Shown here one piece after another: positions 48,489-57,974 of a stretch of 64,000 nucleotides of DNA (position 1 is the stretch's first letter; each line of letters opens with the position of its first letter). Origin of the DNA: Agromyces protaetiae (GTDB lineage Bacteria; Actinomycetota; Actinomycetes; Actinomycetales; Microbacteriaceae). The stretch is taken from contig NZ_CP035491.1 in assembly GCF_004135405.1 (NCBI RefSeq), positions 2,604,001-2,668,000 of the forward strand. The letters run 5' to 3'. Position numbers and translations under genes: made by a program. Under the pieces are notes generated by a model. The model was not told the DNA's origin. It saw only the letters and a list, made by a program, of their open reading frames with translations, and searched no databases.

Positions 48489-48518
48489 AGGGGCGGGCGA
48501 CTTCGGTCGCCCGCCCCT
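48489..48518 (+). terminator. Strong UUCG-loop terminator after rpmE
   Basis: AGGGGCGGGCGAC pairs with GTCGCCCGCCCCT (13 pairs) around TTCG, followed by TCGTCGTG. It begins 24 bases after the rpmE stop and also faces the end of the convergent exonuclease gene. Confidence 0.85.
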
Positions 48519-48561
48519 TCGTCGTGCGCAGATGGCTCGTGGCCCGGCGCGACTTGAAGAG

Positions 48562-49260
48562 TCAGCGCACCGGCCAAACCCCCGAGGTGGTGAACTCGGG
48601 CTCGCCGTTCTTGCGGCGCCACTCCTGGTAGCTCGCGGCCTGGTCGCGCGACCAGATGATCTGGCGGTCGTGGAGGTCGGTCGCGGGAATCTCGGCGAGC
48701 TCGGGGTGCTTGCGGGCGATCGCCTGCGCGACGCGCCCGGCGGCGATGGCGTCGGCTCCGGCGTCGTGGGCGTCGAGGAGTTCGACGCCGTAGTGCTCGC
48801 ACGCGGCCGTGAGGGTGCGCTTGCCGCGACGGTAGCGATCGACGGCTTTGTCGATGACGAGCGGGTCGACGACAGGACCCGGGCCGTCGAGGGGCGTGAG
48901 ACCGTACCGTTCGGCTTCTCGCGCGAGCACCGTCAGGTCGTAGCTCGCGTTGTAGGCGACGATCGGGATGCCCCGGCGGGAGGCATCCGTCAGCGCCGCG
49001 ATGATCTCGGAGGCCGCCTGCGCGGCCGGTGCGCCCTCTGCGCGGGCGCGCTCGGTCGTGATGCCGTGGATGAGGGTCGCCGCCGTCGGGATCTCGACGC
49101 CGGGGTCGACGATCCACTGCCGCTGCTCGAGCACCTCGCCGCCCGCGCCGATGACGCCCACGTGCGCCGTCACGATGCGGCAGGTGTCGATGTCGATGCC
49201 CGTCGTCTCGAGGTCGAAGACGGCGAGGGTGTCGGTCCAGCGGGCGTTGGTCTCGGTCAT
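48562..49260 (-). CDS. DnaQ-like 3'-5' exonuclease (DEDDh)
   Basis: Exonuclease of 232 residues with motif I FDLETTGID, HGIT, motif II VAYNASYDLTVLA and motif III HDAGADAIAA, giving the acidic residues and histidine of the DEDDh class. It resembles the epsilon subunit of DNA polymerase III but stands alone, so a role in repair or RNA degradation is equally possible. TACAGT ends 7 bases before the ATG (leaderless). It is divergent from the hydrolase gene. Confidence 0.9.
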   Translation of the reverse strand: MTETNARWTDTLAVFDLETTGIDIDTCRIVTAHVGVIGAGGEVLEQRQWIVDPGVEIPTAATLIHGITTERARAEGAPAAQAASEIIAALTDASRRGIPIVAYNASYDLTVLAREAERYGLTPLDGPGPVVDPLVIDKAVDRYRRGKRTLTAACEHYGVELLDAHDAGADAIAAGRVAQAIARKHPELAEIPATDLHDRQIIWSRDQAASYQEWRRKNGEPEFTTSGVWPVR

Positions 49261-49360
49261 GTCCTTCACTGTAGGAACCGCCACCGACACGGCTCGCGGG
49301 GCACGCCGTCGACACGACGACCGGCAGGTCTTCCCAGCCCCGCGCCGTAGACTTGCACCG

Positions 49361-50284
49361 ATGACCGCCAGCCCGTACGCCGCAGCCCTCGCGCGCGTTC
49401 CCGTCCGTGAACACCGCACGACCGTACTCGGCTCCGAGACGGCGTGGTGGGAGTACGGCGAGCCGGGTGCGCCCGTCCTTGTGCTCGCGCACGGGTTCCG
49501 CGGCGACCACCACGGGCTCGAACCCGTCGTCGCGCACCTGCCGGGGTTCCGCATCGTCTCGCCCGACCTGCCCGGCTTCGGCGCATCGGCGCGTCTGAAC
49601 GGCCGCGCTCACGACATCGACGGTTATGCGGCGTGGCTCGCGGCCTTCATCGAGGCGGTCGGACTCGCGGGCGAGCCGTACACGCTCCTCGGCCACTCGT
49701 TCGGCTCGATCGTCTCGTCGGCCGCCGTCGCGAGCGGGCTCCGCCCAGAGCGGCTCCTCCTCGTGAACCCGATCGGCGCCCCCGCACTCGATGGGCCGCG
49801 CGGGGTCATGACGCGCCTCGCCGTCGGGTACTACCGGGCGGGCGCGGCGCTCCCAGAGCGGGCGGGCTTCGCGCTCCTCCGCAACCGGCTGGTCGTCCGT
49901 GTCATGAGCGTCACGATGGCGAAGACGCACGACAAGGCGCTGCGCGGGTTCATCCACGACCAGCACGACCGCTACTTCTCCGAGTTCGCCGACCGCGACA
50001 TGCTCCTCGAGGCATTTCGCGCGTCGGTGTCGCACGACGTGCGCGAGTTCGCGCCCGACATCCACGTGCCCACACTTCTGGTCGCCGCCGAACGCGACGA
50101 CATCACCCCGATCGCGGCCCAGTACACGCTCGTCGAGCGGTTCCCCGACGCGAAGCTCGCCGTCATCCCCGGGGTCGGGCACCTCATCCACTACGAGACC
50201 CCCGTCGTGGCCGCGACCCACATCCGCGCGTTCCTTACGATGAAGTCGGCCGAATCGACAGAGGCGACGGAGGCGGGCGCGTGA
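49361..50284 (+). CDS. Alpha/beta hydrolase
   Basis: A 307-residue hydrolase with the classic fold: HGFRGDHHGLEPVV (oxyanion region), the nucleophile elbow GHSFGSIVSS near residue 112, the acid in VAAERDDITPI and the catalytic His in PGVGHLIHYE. The substrate is unknown. TAGACT ends 7 bases before the ATG. The stop overlaps the glycosyltransferase GTG, so a joint role in envelope or metabolite modification is possible. Confidence 0.9.
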   Translation: MTASPYAAALARVPVREHRTTVLGSETAWWEYGEPGAPVLVLAHGFRGDHHGLEPVVAHLPGFRIVSPDLPGFGASARLNGRAHDIDGYAAWLAAFIEAVGLAGEPYTLLGHSFGSIVSSAAVASGLRPERLLLVNPIGAPALDGPRGVMTRLAVGYYRAGAALPERAGFALLRNRLVVRVMSVTMAKTHDKALRGFIHDQHDRYFSEFADRDMLLEAFRASVSHDVREFAPDIHVPTLLVAAERDDITPIAAQYTLVERFPDAKLAVIPGVGHLIHYETPVVAATHIRAFLTMKSAESTEATEAGA

Positions 50285-51372
50285 GGATCGTCGTCGACTG
50301 CCGATACACGCGCATCGGCCAGCACGACGGCATCAGCCGCTTCACGGCGGGCATCGTCGGAGAACTCGCGAAGAGACATCCGCTCACGATGCTCATCAAC
50401 GACCGCCGTCAGCTCGAACTCCTGCCGGATCTGCCGTGGCAGCTCGTGACGGGGCCGACGAGCGTGCGCGAGCCGTTCGTCGCGCGGCAGGTGCGGAAGC
50501 TCCGGCCCGACGTCGTGTTCTCGCCCATGCAGACCATGGGTTCGACGGGCCGCGACTACGCGCTCGTGCTCACCCTCCACGACCTCATCTACTACGAGAA
50601 CCGCACGCCGCCGCGCGACCTTCCGGCGTTCGTGCGGGGGCTCTGGCGGCTCTACCACCTCGCGTGGTGGCCGCAGCGGATGCTCCTGAACCGCGCCGAC
50701 TCGGTCGTCACCGTCTCCGAGACGACGGCGGGGCTCATCCGTGACCACAAGCTCACGAAGCGGCCGCTCGCGGTCGTGCCGAATGCAGCCGACGAACTGC
50801 CCGTGCCGCCGCTCCCGCGCGCCCGCCCGACGGGCAAGCACCTCGTCTACATGGGCTCGTACATGCCGTACAAGAACGTCGACACACTCGTGCGCGCGAC
50901 CGCGCTCGTACCCGACCACGAACTGCACCTGCTCAGCCGCATCTCGCGCGCGGAGCGCGAGCGGCTCACCCGGCTCGCCCCCGAGGCCCGGCTCGTGTTC
51001 CACGACGGCGTGTCCGACGCCGAGTACGCCGAGCTCCTCGCGGGCGCGACGGCGCTCGTGCACGCGTCTAAGGCCGAGGGGTTCGGCATCCCGCTCGTCG
51101 AGTCGATGCGCGTCGGCACGCCCGTCGTGGTGAGCGACATCCCCATCTTCCGCGAGATCGGCGGCGACGCGGCGCTCTTCTTCGACGCGGCGGACCCGAA
51201 GTCGCTCGTGCGGGCGCTCGGCGCACTCGAGCAGCCGGGGGAGTGGGAGCGACGGAGCGAAGCCTCACTCGCCCAGGCGGCACGCTTCACGTGGGCGACG
51301 TCGGTCGAACGGCTCCTCGAAGTGCTGCGCGAGACGGTCGCGGCGCGCACGGCGCGGCACCGCAGACGCTGA
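50281..51372 (+). CDS. Glycosyltransferase family 4 protein
   Basis: A 363-residue GT-B glycosyltransferase. The C-terminal nucleotide-sugar domain reads LVYMGSYMPYKNVDTLVRA, then HASKAEGFGIPLVESMRVGTPVV, with the two Glu of the EX7E motif. The N-terminal acceptor domain (IVVDCRYTRIGQHDGISRFTAG) begins at the GTG that overlaps the hydrolase stop. Donor and acceptor are unknown. The 91 bases after it hold a GCATCCGGATGC palindrome but no gene. Confidence 0.9.
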   Translation: MRIVVDCRYTRIGQHDGISRFTAGIVGELAKRHPLTMLINDRRQLELLPDLPWQLVTGPTSVREPFVARQVRKLRPDVVFSPMQTMGSTGRDYALVLTLHDLIYYENRTPPRDLPAFVRGLWRLYHLAWWPQRMLLNRADSVVTVSETTAGLIRDHKLTKRPLAVVPNAADELPVPPLPRARPTGKHLVYMGSYMPYKNVDTLVRATALVPDHELHLLSRISRAERERLTRLAPEARLVFHDGVSDAEYAELLAGATALVHASKAEGFGIPLVESMRVGTPVVVSDIPIFREIGGDAALFFDAADPKSLVRALGALEQPGEWERRSEASLAQAARFTWATSVERLLEVLRETVAARTARHRRR

Positions 51373-51463
51373 CACGCCGGCTCGCGAGGAGGCGCGCTGC
51401 GAAGCATCCGGATGCCCCGTGGGCGCCGCGTGCGGCGCACACGCGACACCCGCACGGGTCGGT

Positions 51464-52072
51464 TCAGCCGTCGGTGCCAGTCAACCGTTCGGGTTCGGCG
51501 AGGGACATCCGGTCGCCCGACACGTCGATCGGATGCACCGACCCGTTGCCGATGACGTACCCGCCGCTCGGGAGCGCGCCGTCGCTCAAGTGGCCGACGA
51601 GTGCGTGGATGACGCCGCCGTGCGACACGACGACGACCGAGCCGCCGGGGTGCGCGGCGGCGATGTCGACGAGCGCGGCCGTGGCCCGCTCGATGACCGC
51701 CGAACGCGGTTCGAGACCTTCGATCGTCGCGGCCTGCGCCTCGACGGCCGCGCGACCCGCGTGGTCGAGGCCCTCGAGCGCCCCGTGGCCGCGCTCGGCG
51801 AGTGCCGGCACGATGACGGGTTCGTCGAGGCCGACGATGCGGGCGATGATCTCGGCGCTCTCCGACGCGCGTGAGAGGTGGCTCGTGTAGATCCCGGCCC
51901 ACGAGGTGCCGAGGAGCGCCGAGCCCGTCACCGCGGCCTGCGCCCTGCCGGTGTCGTTGAGCGGAATGTCGGTCGAACCTTGGATGCGTCGCTGGCGGTT
52001 CCAGTCGGTCTCGCCATGGCGCACGAGGAAGATCCGGGTCGTCGGGGTAGGGAGCACGGCGGAATCGGTCAT
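51464..52072 (-). CDS. Histidine phosphatase family protein (phosphoglycerate-mutase-like)
   Basis: A 202-residue phosphatase with the catalytic LVRHGETDWN near residue 16, LSRASESAEIIA, and the second histidine in VVVSHGGVIHALVGHL. The short length and single domain fit broad-specificity phosphatases rather than the glycolytic mutase. CAGAGT ends 6 bases before the ATG. The sirtuin gene lies 54 bases upstream on the same strand. Confidence 0.88.
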   Translation of the reverse strand: MTDSAVLPTPTTRIFLVRHGETDWNRQRRIQGSTDIPLNDTGRAQAAVTGSALLGTSWAGIYTSHLSRASESAEIIARIVGLDEPVIVPALAERGHGALEGLDHAGRAAVEAQAATIEGLEPRSAVIERATAALVDIAAAHPGGSVVVVSHGGVIHALVGHLSDGALPSGGYVIGNGSVHPIDVSGDRMSLAEPERLTGTDG

Positions 52073-52125
52073 CGATCCACTCTGGCAGAACTCCGAGCGA
52101 GGGGGATCCGACCTGGGGATGACGC

Positions 52126-52968
52126 TCAGCGCGTGAGCTCGGCAGCGAGCGCCGACAGGGTCTCGGTCGCGCCCGCGTCGATCTTGACCGCCGCGCGGCT
52201 GTCTCCCTTCGTGAGGCCGCGGTTCACGACGACGATGGGGGACTTGCGACGACGGGCGAGTTCGATGAGGCGCATGCCCGAGTTCACGACGAGCGAGGAG
52301 CCCGCGACGAGGAGCGCGTCGGAGGAGCCCACGATCGACGCCGCACGGTTGTACGTCTCGGCCGGGACGAACTCCCCGAAGAACACGACGTCGGGCTTCA
52401 GAATGCCGCCGCACACCGTGCACACAGGGATCTGCATCGCGTCCACGTCGTCGACCTCGACATCGCCGTCGGGCGCGGGACGGATCGACTGCTCGAGGTC
52501 GAGCCCGGGGTTGAGCGCTTCGAGCCGCTCGGCGATCGCCTGACGGGCGAAGCGCTGGCCGCACACGAGGCAGATGACGCGATCCATCGTGCCGTGCAGT
52601 TCGACGACGTGCGGGTTGCCCGCGCGCCGGTGCAACCCGTCGACGTTCTGCGTCACGACGCCCGACACGACGCCGGCCTGCTCGAGCTCGGCGAGTGCGA
52701 GGTGACCGGCGTTCGGCTTCGCGGCGCCGAAGCGGCGCCAGCCGAGGTGGCTGCCCGCCCAGTAGCGCTTGCGCGCGTGCTCGGAGGCGAGGAAGGTCTG
52801 GAACGTCATCGGCGAGCGCTTGGGCGCGCCTTCGCCGCGGTAGTCGGGGATTCCCGAGTCTGTGCTCACCCCGGCACCCGTCAGAACCGCCACCCGCGCG
52901 CCTCGAAGGATCGAGACCGCCTCGTCGAACTGCGCACTCGTGATCGCATCGGCCATGAGGTCTGTCAT
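52126..52968 (-). CDS. Sir2-family NAD-dependent protein deacylase
   Basis: Sirtuin of 280 residues that removes acyl groups from lysines using NAD. The Rossmann motif is GAGVSTDSGIPDYRG; TQNVDGLH and the active-site His in VVELHGTMD follow. The zinc site is formed by CLVCGQ and CTVCGG, and GSSLVV closes the fold. A GGGAGA site precedes the ATG. The -10-like TACACT upstream overlaps the dyad at 52998, which may control it. Confidence 0.94.
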   Translation of the reverse strand: MTDLMADAITSAQFDEAVSILRGARVAVLTGAGVSTDSGIPDYRGEGAPKRSPMTFQTFLASEHARKRYWAGSHLGWRRFGAAKPNAGHLALAELEQAGVVSGVVTQNVDGLHRRAGNPHVVELHGTMDRVICLVCGQRFARQAIAERLEALNPGLDLEQSIRPAPDGDVEVDDVDAMQIPVCTVCGGILKPDVVFFGEFVPAETYNRAASIVGSSDALLVAGSSLVVNSGMRLIELARRRKSPIVVVNRGLTKGDSRAAVKIDAGATETLSALAAELTR

Positions 52969-52997
52969 GCCCGTCTCCCTTCGACGATTCCCTGAGT

Positions 52998-53015
52998 GTA
53001 AACGCGTCCGTTTAC
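52998..53015. promoter_or_regulatory. AT-rich dyad between divergent sirtuin and methyltransferase genes
   Basis: GTAAACG-CGTC-CGTTTAC has perfect 7-base arms and is far more AT-rich than its surroundings. It overlaps TACACT, the likely -10 of the sirtuin gene, 30 bases from its ATG. Position and symmetry suggest a repressor operator; the protein is unknown. Confidence 0.5.
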
Positions 53016-53062
53016 GAGATTGTTTCGTGTGCTGGCAGTCTTGAAGCCGACGAAAGGCAGAT

Positions 53063-53869
53063 ATGCGCATCGAACGGGTCGCCGACGCGGCATCCGACGC
53101 CGTCGCCGACTATGCGGCGCTCACCGACGTGGCCCTCCGGAGCACGACCGAAGTCGACCGGGGGCTCTACATCGCCGAGTCGGCGAAGGTCATCACGCGG
53201 GCGATCCGCGCGGGCCACGTGCCGCGGTCCGTGCTCATGGAGGAGAAGTGGCTTGCAGGCCTCGAGCCTGTGCTCGAACCGTTCGACATCCCCGTGCATC
53301 TCGCCGACCCCGATCAGCTCGAGGCGATCACCGGCTACCGCGTGCACCGCGGCGCACTCGCGGCGTTCGAGCGACCCGAACTGCCTGATCCCGGTGCGCT
53401 CCTCGCCGCGTCGCGACGGGTCGTCGTGCTCGAGGACATCGTCGACCACACCAACGTCGGGGCGATTTTCCGCAGCGTCGCCGCCCTCGGCGCCGACGCC
53501 GTGCTCGTGACGCCGCGCTGCGCCGACCCGCTCTATCGGCGGAGCGTTCGCGTGAGCATGGGCACTGTCTTCCAAGTGCCGTGGACTCGCGTCGGCGAGT
53601 GGCGCGAGACCGCGCCGATCCTGGGCGAACACGGCTTCATGACCGCGGCGCTCGCCCTCGCCGACGACGCCGTGTCACTCCGCACCCTCGCCGCCGATCC
53701 GCCCGAGCGGCTCGCCCTCGTGTTCGGCGCCGAAGGCGACGGGCTCAGCCGGAACGCCCTCGAAGCCGCCGACAGGGTCGTCACGATCCCCATGGCGCAC
53801 GGTGTGGATTCGCTGAACGTCGCCGCGGCAGCGGCGGTCGTGCTCTATGCGCTCGCGGCCGACGATTAG
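53063..53869 (+). CDS. SpoU-family RNA 2'-O-methyltransferase
   Basis: RNA ribose methyltransferase of 268 residues. The three SPOUT motifs are present: NVGAIFRSVAALGADAVL, LVFGAEGDGLS and IPMAHGVDSLNVAAAAAV, which form the SAM-binding knot. The N-terminal L30e-like domain is shorter than in RlmB. The target, tRNA or rRNA, cannot be told. AAAGG precedes the ATG. The stop TAG is part of the TAGGCT hexamer before the next gene. Confidence 0.92.
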   Translation: MRIERVADAASDAVADYAALTDVALRSTTEVDRGLYIAESAKVITRAIRAGHVPRSVLMEEKWLAGLEPVLEPFDIPVHLADPDQLEAITGYRVHRGALAAFERPELPDPGALLAASRRVVVLEDIVDHTNVGAIFRSVAALGADAVLVTPRCADPLYRRSVRVSMGTVFQVPWTRVGEWRETAPILGEHGFMTAALALADDAVSLRTLAADPPERLALVFGAEGDGLSRNALEAADRVVTIPMAHGVDSLNVAAAAAVVLYALAADD

Positions 53870-53879
53870 GCTGCAACGG

Positions 53880-55235
53880 ATGTCCCACCCCACCGCCCCC
53901 GACACGGCCCGGGCCGCACACGCCGGCCACGAGGCATCCGTCGACCCTGCCATGCGCGACGGTCGCGACTCGGCCCGCGAGGCCGCCCGCCTCGCGAAGA
54001 AGCGGATGTATCGGCGCCGGCGCATCGTCGTGTTCAGCGTGCTCGCGGTCGTGCTCGCACTGTTCGTGAGCGGCGGCGTGTACGTCTCGAACGCGCTCGG
54101 GGCGCCCATTCCCGAAGCGCAGCCGGCGATCGTCGATCCGGAGCCCGTCGCCGAACCCGCGCAACCCCTCGCGGTGCCGGGCTTCGGCAGTTGGGCGATC
54201 GCCGCAGTCGGGTTCGACGGGCTCCTCGCGCAGAGCGACGACCAGTCGGTGCTGCCGATGGCGAGCATCGCGAAGGTCGTGACCTCGCTCGTCGTGCTCG
54301 ATCAGCACCCGATTCCCGCGGGCGAAGGCGGCGAGTCGATCGCCTACACCGACGCCGATGTCGACATCTACTGGGACATGATCGCCCAGAACGGCTCGGT
54401 CGCCCCAGTCGAGGCCGGCGCGACACTGACGCTCAAAGAGAGCCTCGAGGCCATGCTGCTGCCCTCGGGCAACAACTACGCGATCTCGATCGCGAACTGG
54501 GCGTTCGGCTCGGAGGCCGCCTACGCCGATGCCGCCAACGCCTGGCTCGCCGCCCACGGGTTCACCGAGACCCACATCGCCGATGCGAGCGGCCTGTCGC
54601 TCGACAGCACGTCGACCGCGCGCGAACTCGTGAAGCTCGGCGAACTCGCCCTGCAGACCCCCGCCCTCGCCGAGATCGTCGCCATGCCGCACGCCGAGAT
54701 CCCCGAGATCGGCGGTGTCGACAACTCGAACAAGCTCCTCGGCACGCACGGCGTCGACGGCATCAAGACCGGTACGACCGACGACGCCGCGAACCTGCTC
54801 TACTCGGCCGACTATCCCGTCGGCGACACGACGGTCACCCTCGTGGGCGTCGTCCTGAACGCCGACGACCACGCGCAGATCCGCGCGGCGGTCGCCGCCC
54901 TCCTCGACAGCGTCGCGCCCGGCTTCCACCAGGTCACCGCCCTCACTGCGGGCACCGAGCTCGCGTCGTACACGACCCCGTGGGGCGACGACGCCGTCGC
55001 GCGCGCGACCGACGGGGCGACCGTGCTCGTCTGGAGCGACACCCCGGTGGATGTCTCGGTGCAGGTGAACCCGATCACCCTCGCCGACGTCGGCACCCGC
55101 GTCGGCACTGCGACGATCACCGCAGGGGCGCAGACGATCGAGGTGCCGATCACGCTCGACGGCGAGATCGACGATCCCGGCACCTGGTGGCGGCTGCAGA
55201 ACCCGGGCGTGCTCGACGCCGCGGGCGCGAAGTAG
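53880..55235 (+). CDS. D-alanyl-D-alanine carboxypeptidase-like penicillin-binding protein
   Basis: Serine peptidase of 451 residues, S11 family, trims or senses peptidoglycan. After a basic disordered N-terminus lies one membrane helix (RIVVFSVLAVVLALFVSGGVYV, about 45-65). The catalytic motifs follow: SIAK (SXXK), SGN and KTGTT. The C-terminal part is a beta-rich extension (VTALTAGTELASYT onward). The first Ser-x-x-Lys box sits in a sequence (VLPMASIAKVVTSLVVLD) typical of DacF-like actinobacterial enzymes. TAGGCT ends 7 bases before the ATG. Confidence 0.9.
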   Translation: MSHPTAPDTARAAHAGHEASVDPAMRDGRDSAREAARLAKKRMYRRRRIVVFSVLAVVLALFVSGGVYVSNALGAPIPEAQPAIVDPEPVAEPAQPLAVPGFGSWAIAAVGFDGLLAQSDDQSVLPMASIAKVVTSLVVLDQHPIPAGEGGESIAYTDADVDIYWDMIAQNGSVAPVEAGATLTLKESLEAMLLPSGNNYAISIANWAFGSEAAYADAANAWLAAHGFTETHIADASGLSLDSTSTARELVKLGELALQTPALAEIVAMPHAEIPEIGGVDNSNKLLGTHGVDGIKTGTTDDAANLLYSADYPVGDTTVTLVGVVLNADDHAQIRAAVAALLDSVAPGFHQVTALTAGTELASYTTPWGDDAVARATDGATVLVWSDTPVDVSVQVNPITLADVGTRVGTATITAGAQTIEVPITLDGEIDDPGTWWRLQNPGVLDAAGAK

Positions 55236-55238
55236 CGC

Positions 55239-56033
55239 TCAGTCCTCGAGCGGCTCCACGACGAACGGCGCCGCATCGGGCCGCTTCGCCGTGACGAAGT
55301 CGCCCGACGACTGGTGACGGACGCGCCGCAGCACCCATGGCACGAGGTACTCCCGCGCCCACTGCAGGTCTTCGACACGCGCCTGGCGCCACGGCGTCGA
55401 CGGCAGCGGTTCGGGCTTCAACGGCTCGAGGTCGTTCTCGACGTTGAGCGCCGAGAGCACCATGCGCGCGACCGTGTGGTGCCCGAGCGAGTTCAAGTGC
55501 AGTCGGTCGGGCGCCCACATGCGTTGATCCTGAATCTCCGAGAGCGCCCACTGGTCGGCGACGATGCAGTCGTACTTCGCGGCGATCGTCCGCAGGTTCT
55601 CGTTGTAGATCGCGACCTTGCCCCGGATGCCCCGGAACACGGGGGAGAAGCCCACGTCGACGCCCGTGAAGATGACGATCGTCGCACGGTCGCGCGAGAG
55701 CCGTTCGATCGCGTACTCGAACCGTGCCGCGATCTCGTCTGGATCGGTGCCGGGGCGGATGACGTCGTTGCCGCCCGCCGAGATCGTGATGAGGTCGGGG
55801 CGGAGGTCGAGCGCGGGCTCGATCTGCTCGTCGACGATCTGCTGGATGAGCCGCCCGCGGATCGCGAGGTTCGCGTAGGAGAACTCGTCGTTCCCCGCCG
55901 CGAGCACTTCGGCCACGCGGTCCGCCCAGCCGCGGTTGCCGCCCGGCGCCGACGGCTCGGGGTCGCCGATGCCCTCGGTGAACGAGTCGCCGATCGCGAC
56001 GTAGCGGGACCACGGGTGCAGTTGGGTGACCAT
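55239..56033 (-). CDS. SGNH/GDSL hydrolase family protein
   Basis: Esterase-like protein of 264 residues. Block I is the nucleophile motif IGDSFTEGIGDPEP near residue 15, with the oxyanion Gly and Asn in NLAIRGRL and SAGGNDVIRPG, and the catalytic Asp/His in PDRLHLNSLGHHTVA. No signal peptide exists, so it is cytoplasmic. Substrate unknown. CAGAAT ends 6 bases before the ATG. It is convergent with the carboxypeptidase gene, with only 3 bases between the stops. Confidence 0.9.
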   Translation of the reverse strand: MVTQLHPWSRYVAIGDSFTEGIGDPEPSAPGGNRGWADRVAEVLAAGNDEFSYANLAIRGRLIQQIVDEQIEPALDLRPDLITISAGGNDVIRPGTDPDEIAARFEYAIERLSRDRATIVIFTGVDVGFSPVFRGIRGKVAIYNENLRTIAAKYDCIVADQWALSEIQDQRMWAPDRLHLNSLGHHTVARMVLSALNVENDLEPLKPEPLPSTPWRQARVEDLQWAREYLVPWVLRRVRHQSSGDFVTAKRPDAAPFVVEPLED

Positions 56034-56139
56034 GGTTCCATTCTGCAACGATCCGGCGGATGTCCCGGCCGAGACATCCGGTCGATGTGACGCGCACCTC
56101 GAACGAGCATGTCGGACGGGTCGACTACAGTTCTGGACA

Positions 56140-57948
56140 GTGAGCACAGCGACCCCCGAACCCGCGCACCTTCCGGGTACCTCGGCCGCCGAGCATCTCT
56201 CGCCCTCGTTCCCCGCGCGCGCGCCGTGGGGCACCGCGTCGAAGCTGCGTGCCTGGCAGGCCGAGGCCCTCGACCTGTACCTCGCAGAGCTGCCGCGCGA
56301 CTTCCTCGCCGCCGCGACCCCCGGCGCCGGCAAGACGACCTTCGCGCTCCGCATCGCGGCCGAGCTTCGGGCGCGCCGCCTCATCGACCGCATCACCGTC
56401 GTCGCGCCGACCGACCATCTGAAGCGGCAATGGGCCGACGCGGCCGCACGCGCCGGCATCCGCCTCGATCCGGGCTTCCGCAACGCCCACGGGCGCGCCG
56501 CACGTCACTACCACGGCGTCGCCGTGACCTACGCGCAGGTCGCGATGCGGCCGGCCCTCCACCGCGAGCTGACGCTCTCGGGGCGCACGCTCGTCATCCT
56601 CGACGAGGTGCACCACGGCGGCGACACGCTCTCGTGGGGCGACGCGATCCGCGAGGCGTTCGAGCTCGCCGATCGCCGACTGTCGCTCACGGGCACCCCG
56701 TTCCGCAGCGACACCGCGCCCATCCCGTTCGTGCAGTACGAGGCCGACCGGCACGGCGTGCGGCTCTCCAAGACCGACTACAACTACGGCTACGGCCGCG
56801 CCCTCGCCGACGGCGTCGTGCGCCCCGTCATGTTCATGGTCTACGCGGGCCACATGCGGTGGCGCACGAAGGCCGGCGACGAGATGGAAGCGCGTCTCGG
56901 CGAAGACAACACGAAAGACATCACCTCGTCGGCGTGGCGCACTGCCCTCGAACCGTCGGGTGAGTGGATCCCCGCGGTGCTGCAGGCCGCGAACCGCCGT
57001 CTCACCGAGGTGCGGCAGTCGATCCCCGATGCAGGCGGTCTCGTGCTCGCGACCGACCAGACCGTCGCGCGCGCCTACGCCGAGATCCTCGAGAACCTGT
57101 GCGGCGAACGCGTCACGGTCGTGCTCTCCGACGACAAAGAGGCGTCGGGGCGCATCGAGGAGTTCTCGACGGGCACATCGCGGTGGATGGTCGCGGTGCG
57201 CATGGTGTCGGAGGGAGTGGATGTCCCGCGCCTGGCCGTCGGGGTCTATGCGACGAGTTCGGCGACCCCGCTGTTCTTCGCGCAGGCGATCGGGCGTTTC
57301 GTGCGGGCTCGTCGGCGCGGTGAGACGGCGAGTGTGTTCCTGCCGAACGTGCCCGTGCTCATGGCCCTCGCCGCAGAACTCGAACGCGAACGCGATCACG
57401 CACTCGATCGGCGCACCGGCGAAGGCGACGACGACGATCCCGGTCTCGACGACGGCCTGCTCGAGGCCGCCAACCGTGAAGAGAAGGCGAGCGACGAGCT
57501 CGGCGAGTTCACGTGGCAGGCGATCGCGTCGGATGCGACCTTCGATCGGGTCGTGTACGACGGCACCGAGTTCGGCACGCTCGCCGAGCCGGGCAGCGAC
57601 GAGGAGTTCGACTTCATCGGCATCCCCGGCATCCTCGAGCCCGAGCAGGTCTCCGAACTCCTCAGGCATCGGCAGGCCAGGCAAGCGCGACGTGCGAGCG
57701 ACCGGCGCAAGCACGCGGTCGAAGAACCCGAGTCGGCCGAGCCGGTCGCGCTCTTCCGCACGCTCAAAGAGCAGCGGTCGCTCCTGAACAGCCTCGTCGG
57801 CCTCTACGCCCGTCAGACGGGCGAGCCGCATTCGCAGGTCCACGCCGAGCTTCGGCGTGTGTGCGGCGGGCCGGCGGTGCCCCAGGCGACCGTGACCCAG
57901 CTTCAGGCCCGCATCGAGCTGCTCCGCAGGCGGCTCGGGAGACGATGA
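56140..57948 (+). CDS. DEAD/DEAH-box helicase (superfamily 2)
   Basis: A 602-residue nucleic-acid-dependent ATPase. Motif I is ATPGAGKTTFALRIA, Ia VVAPTDHLKRQW, motif II DEVHHGGD (DEVH type), motif III LTGTPFRSD, and motif VI QAIGRFVRARRRG. The C-terminus (about 430-600) is acidic then basic and has no known fold. The GTG follows TACAGT by 8 bases, suggesting a leaderless transcript. The type resembles stand-alone actinobacterial SF2 helicases of repair; no nuclease partner is visible. Confidence 0.92.
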   Translation: MSTATPEPAHLPGTSAAEHLSPSFPARAPWGTASKLRAWQAEALDLYLAELPRDFLAAATPGAGKTTFALRIAAELRARRLIDRITVVAPTDHLKRQWADAAARAGIRLDPGFRNAHGRAARHYHGVAVTYAQVAMRPALHRELTLSGRTLVILDEVHHGGDTLSWGDAIREAFELADRRLSLTGTPFRSDTAPIPFVQYEADRHGVRLSKTDYNYGYGRALADGVVRPVMFMVYAGHMRWRTKAGDEMEARLGEDNTKDITSSAWRTALEPSGEWIPAVLQAANRRLTEVRQSIPDAGGLVLATDQTVARAYAEILENLCGERVTVVLSDDKEASGRIEEFSTGTSRWMVAVRMVSEGVDVPRLAVGVYATSSATPLFFAQAIGRFVRARRRGETASVFLPNVPVLMALAAELERERDHALDRRTGEGDDDDPGLDDGLLEAANREEKASDELGEFTWQAIASDATFDRVVYDGTEFGTLAEPGSDEEFDFIGIPGILEPEQVSELLRHRQARQARRASDRRKHAVEEPESAEPVALFRTLKEQRSLLNSLVGLYARQTGEPHSQVHAELRRVCGGPAVPQATVTQLQARIELLRRRLGRR

Positions 57949-57974
57949 CCGAGAACGACCCGAAGGAGCACGAT

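Noticed and set aside
56140..57948. Anti-phage defence role for the helicase
   Set aside because: It has no nuclease, methyltransferase or other defence partner nearby and sits among housekeeping genes.
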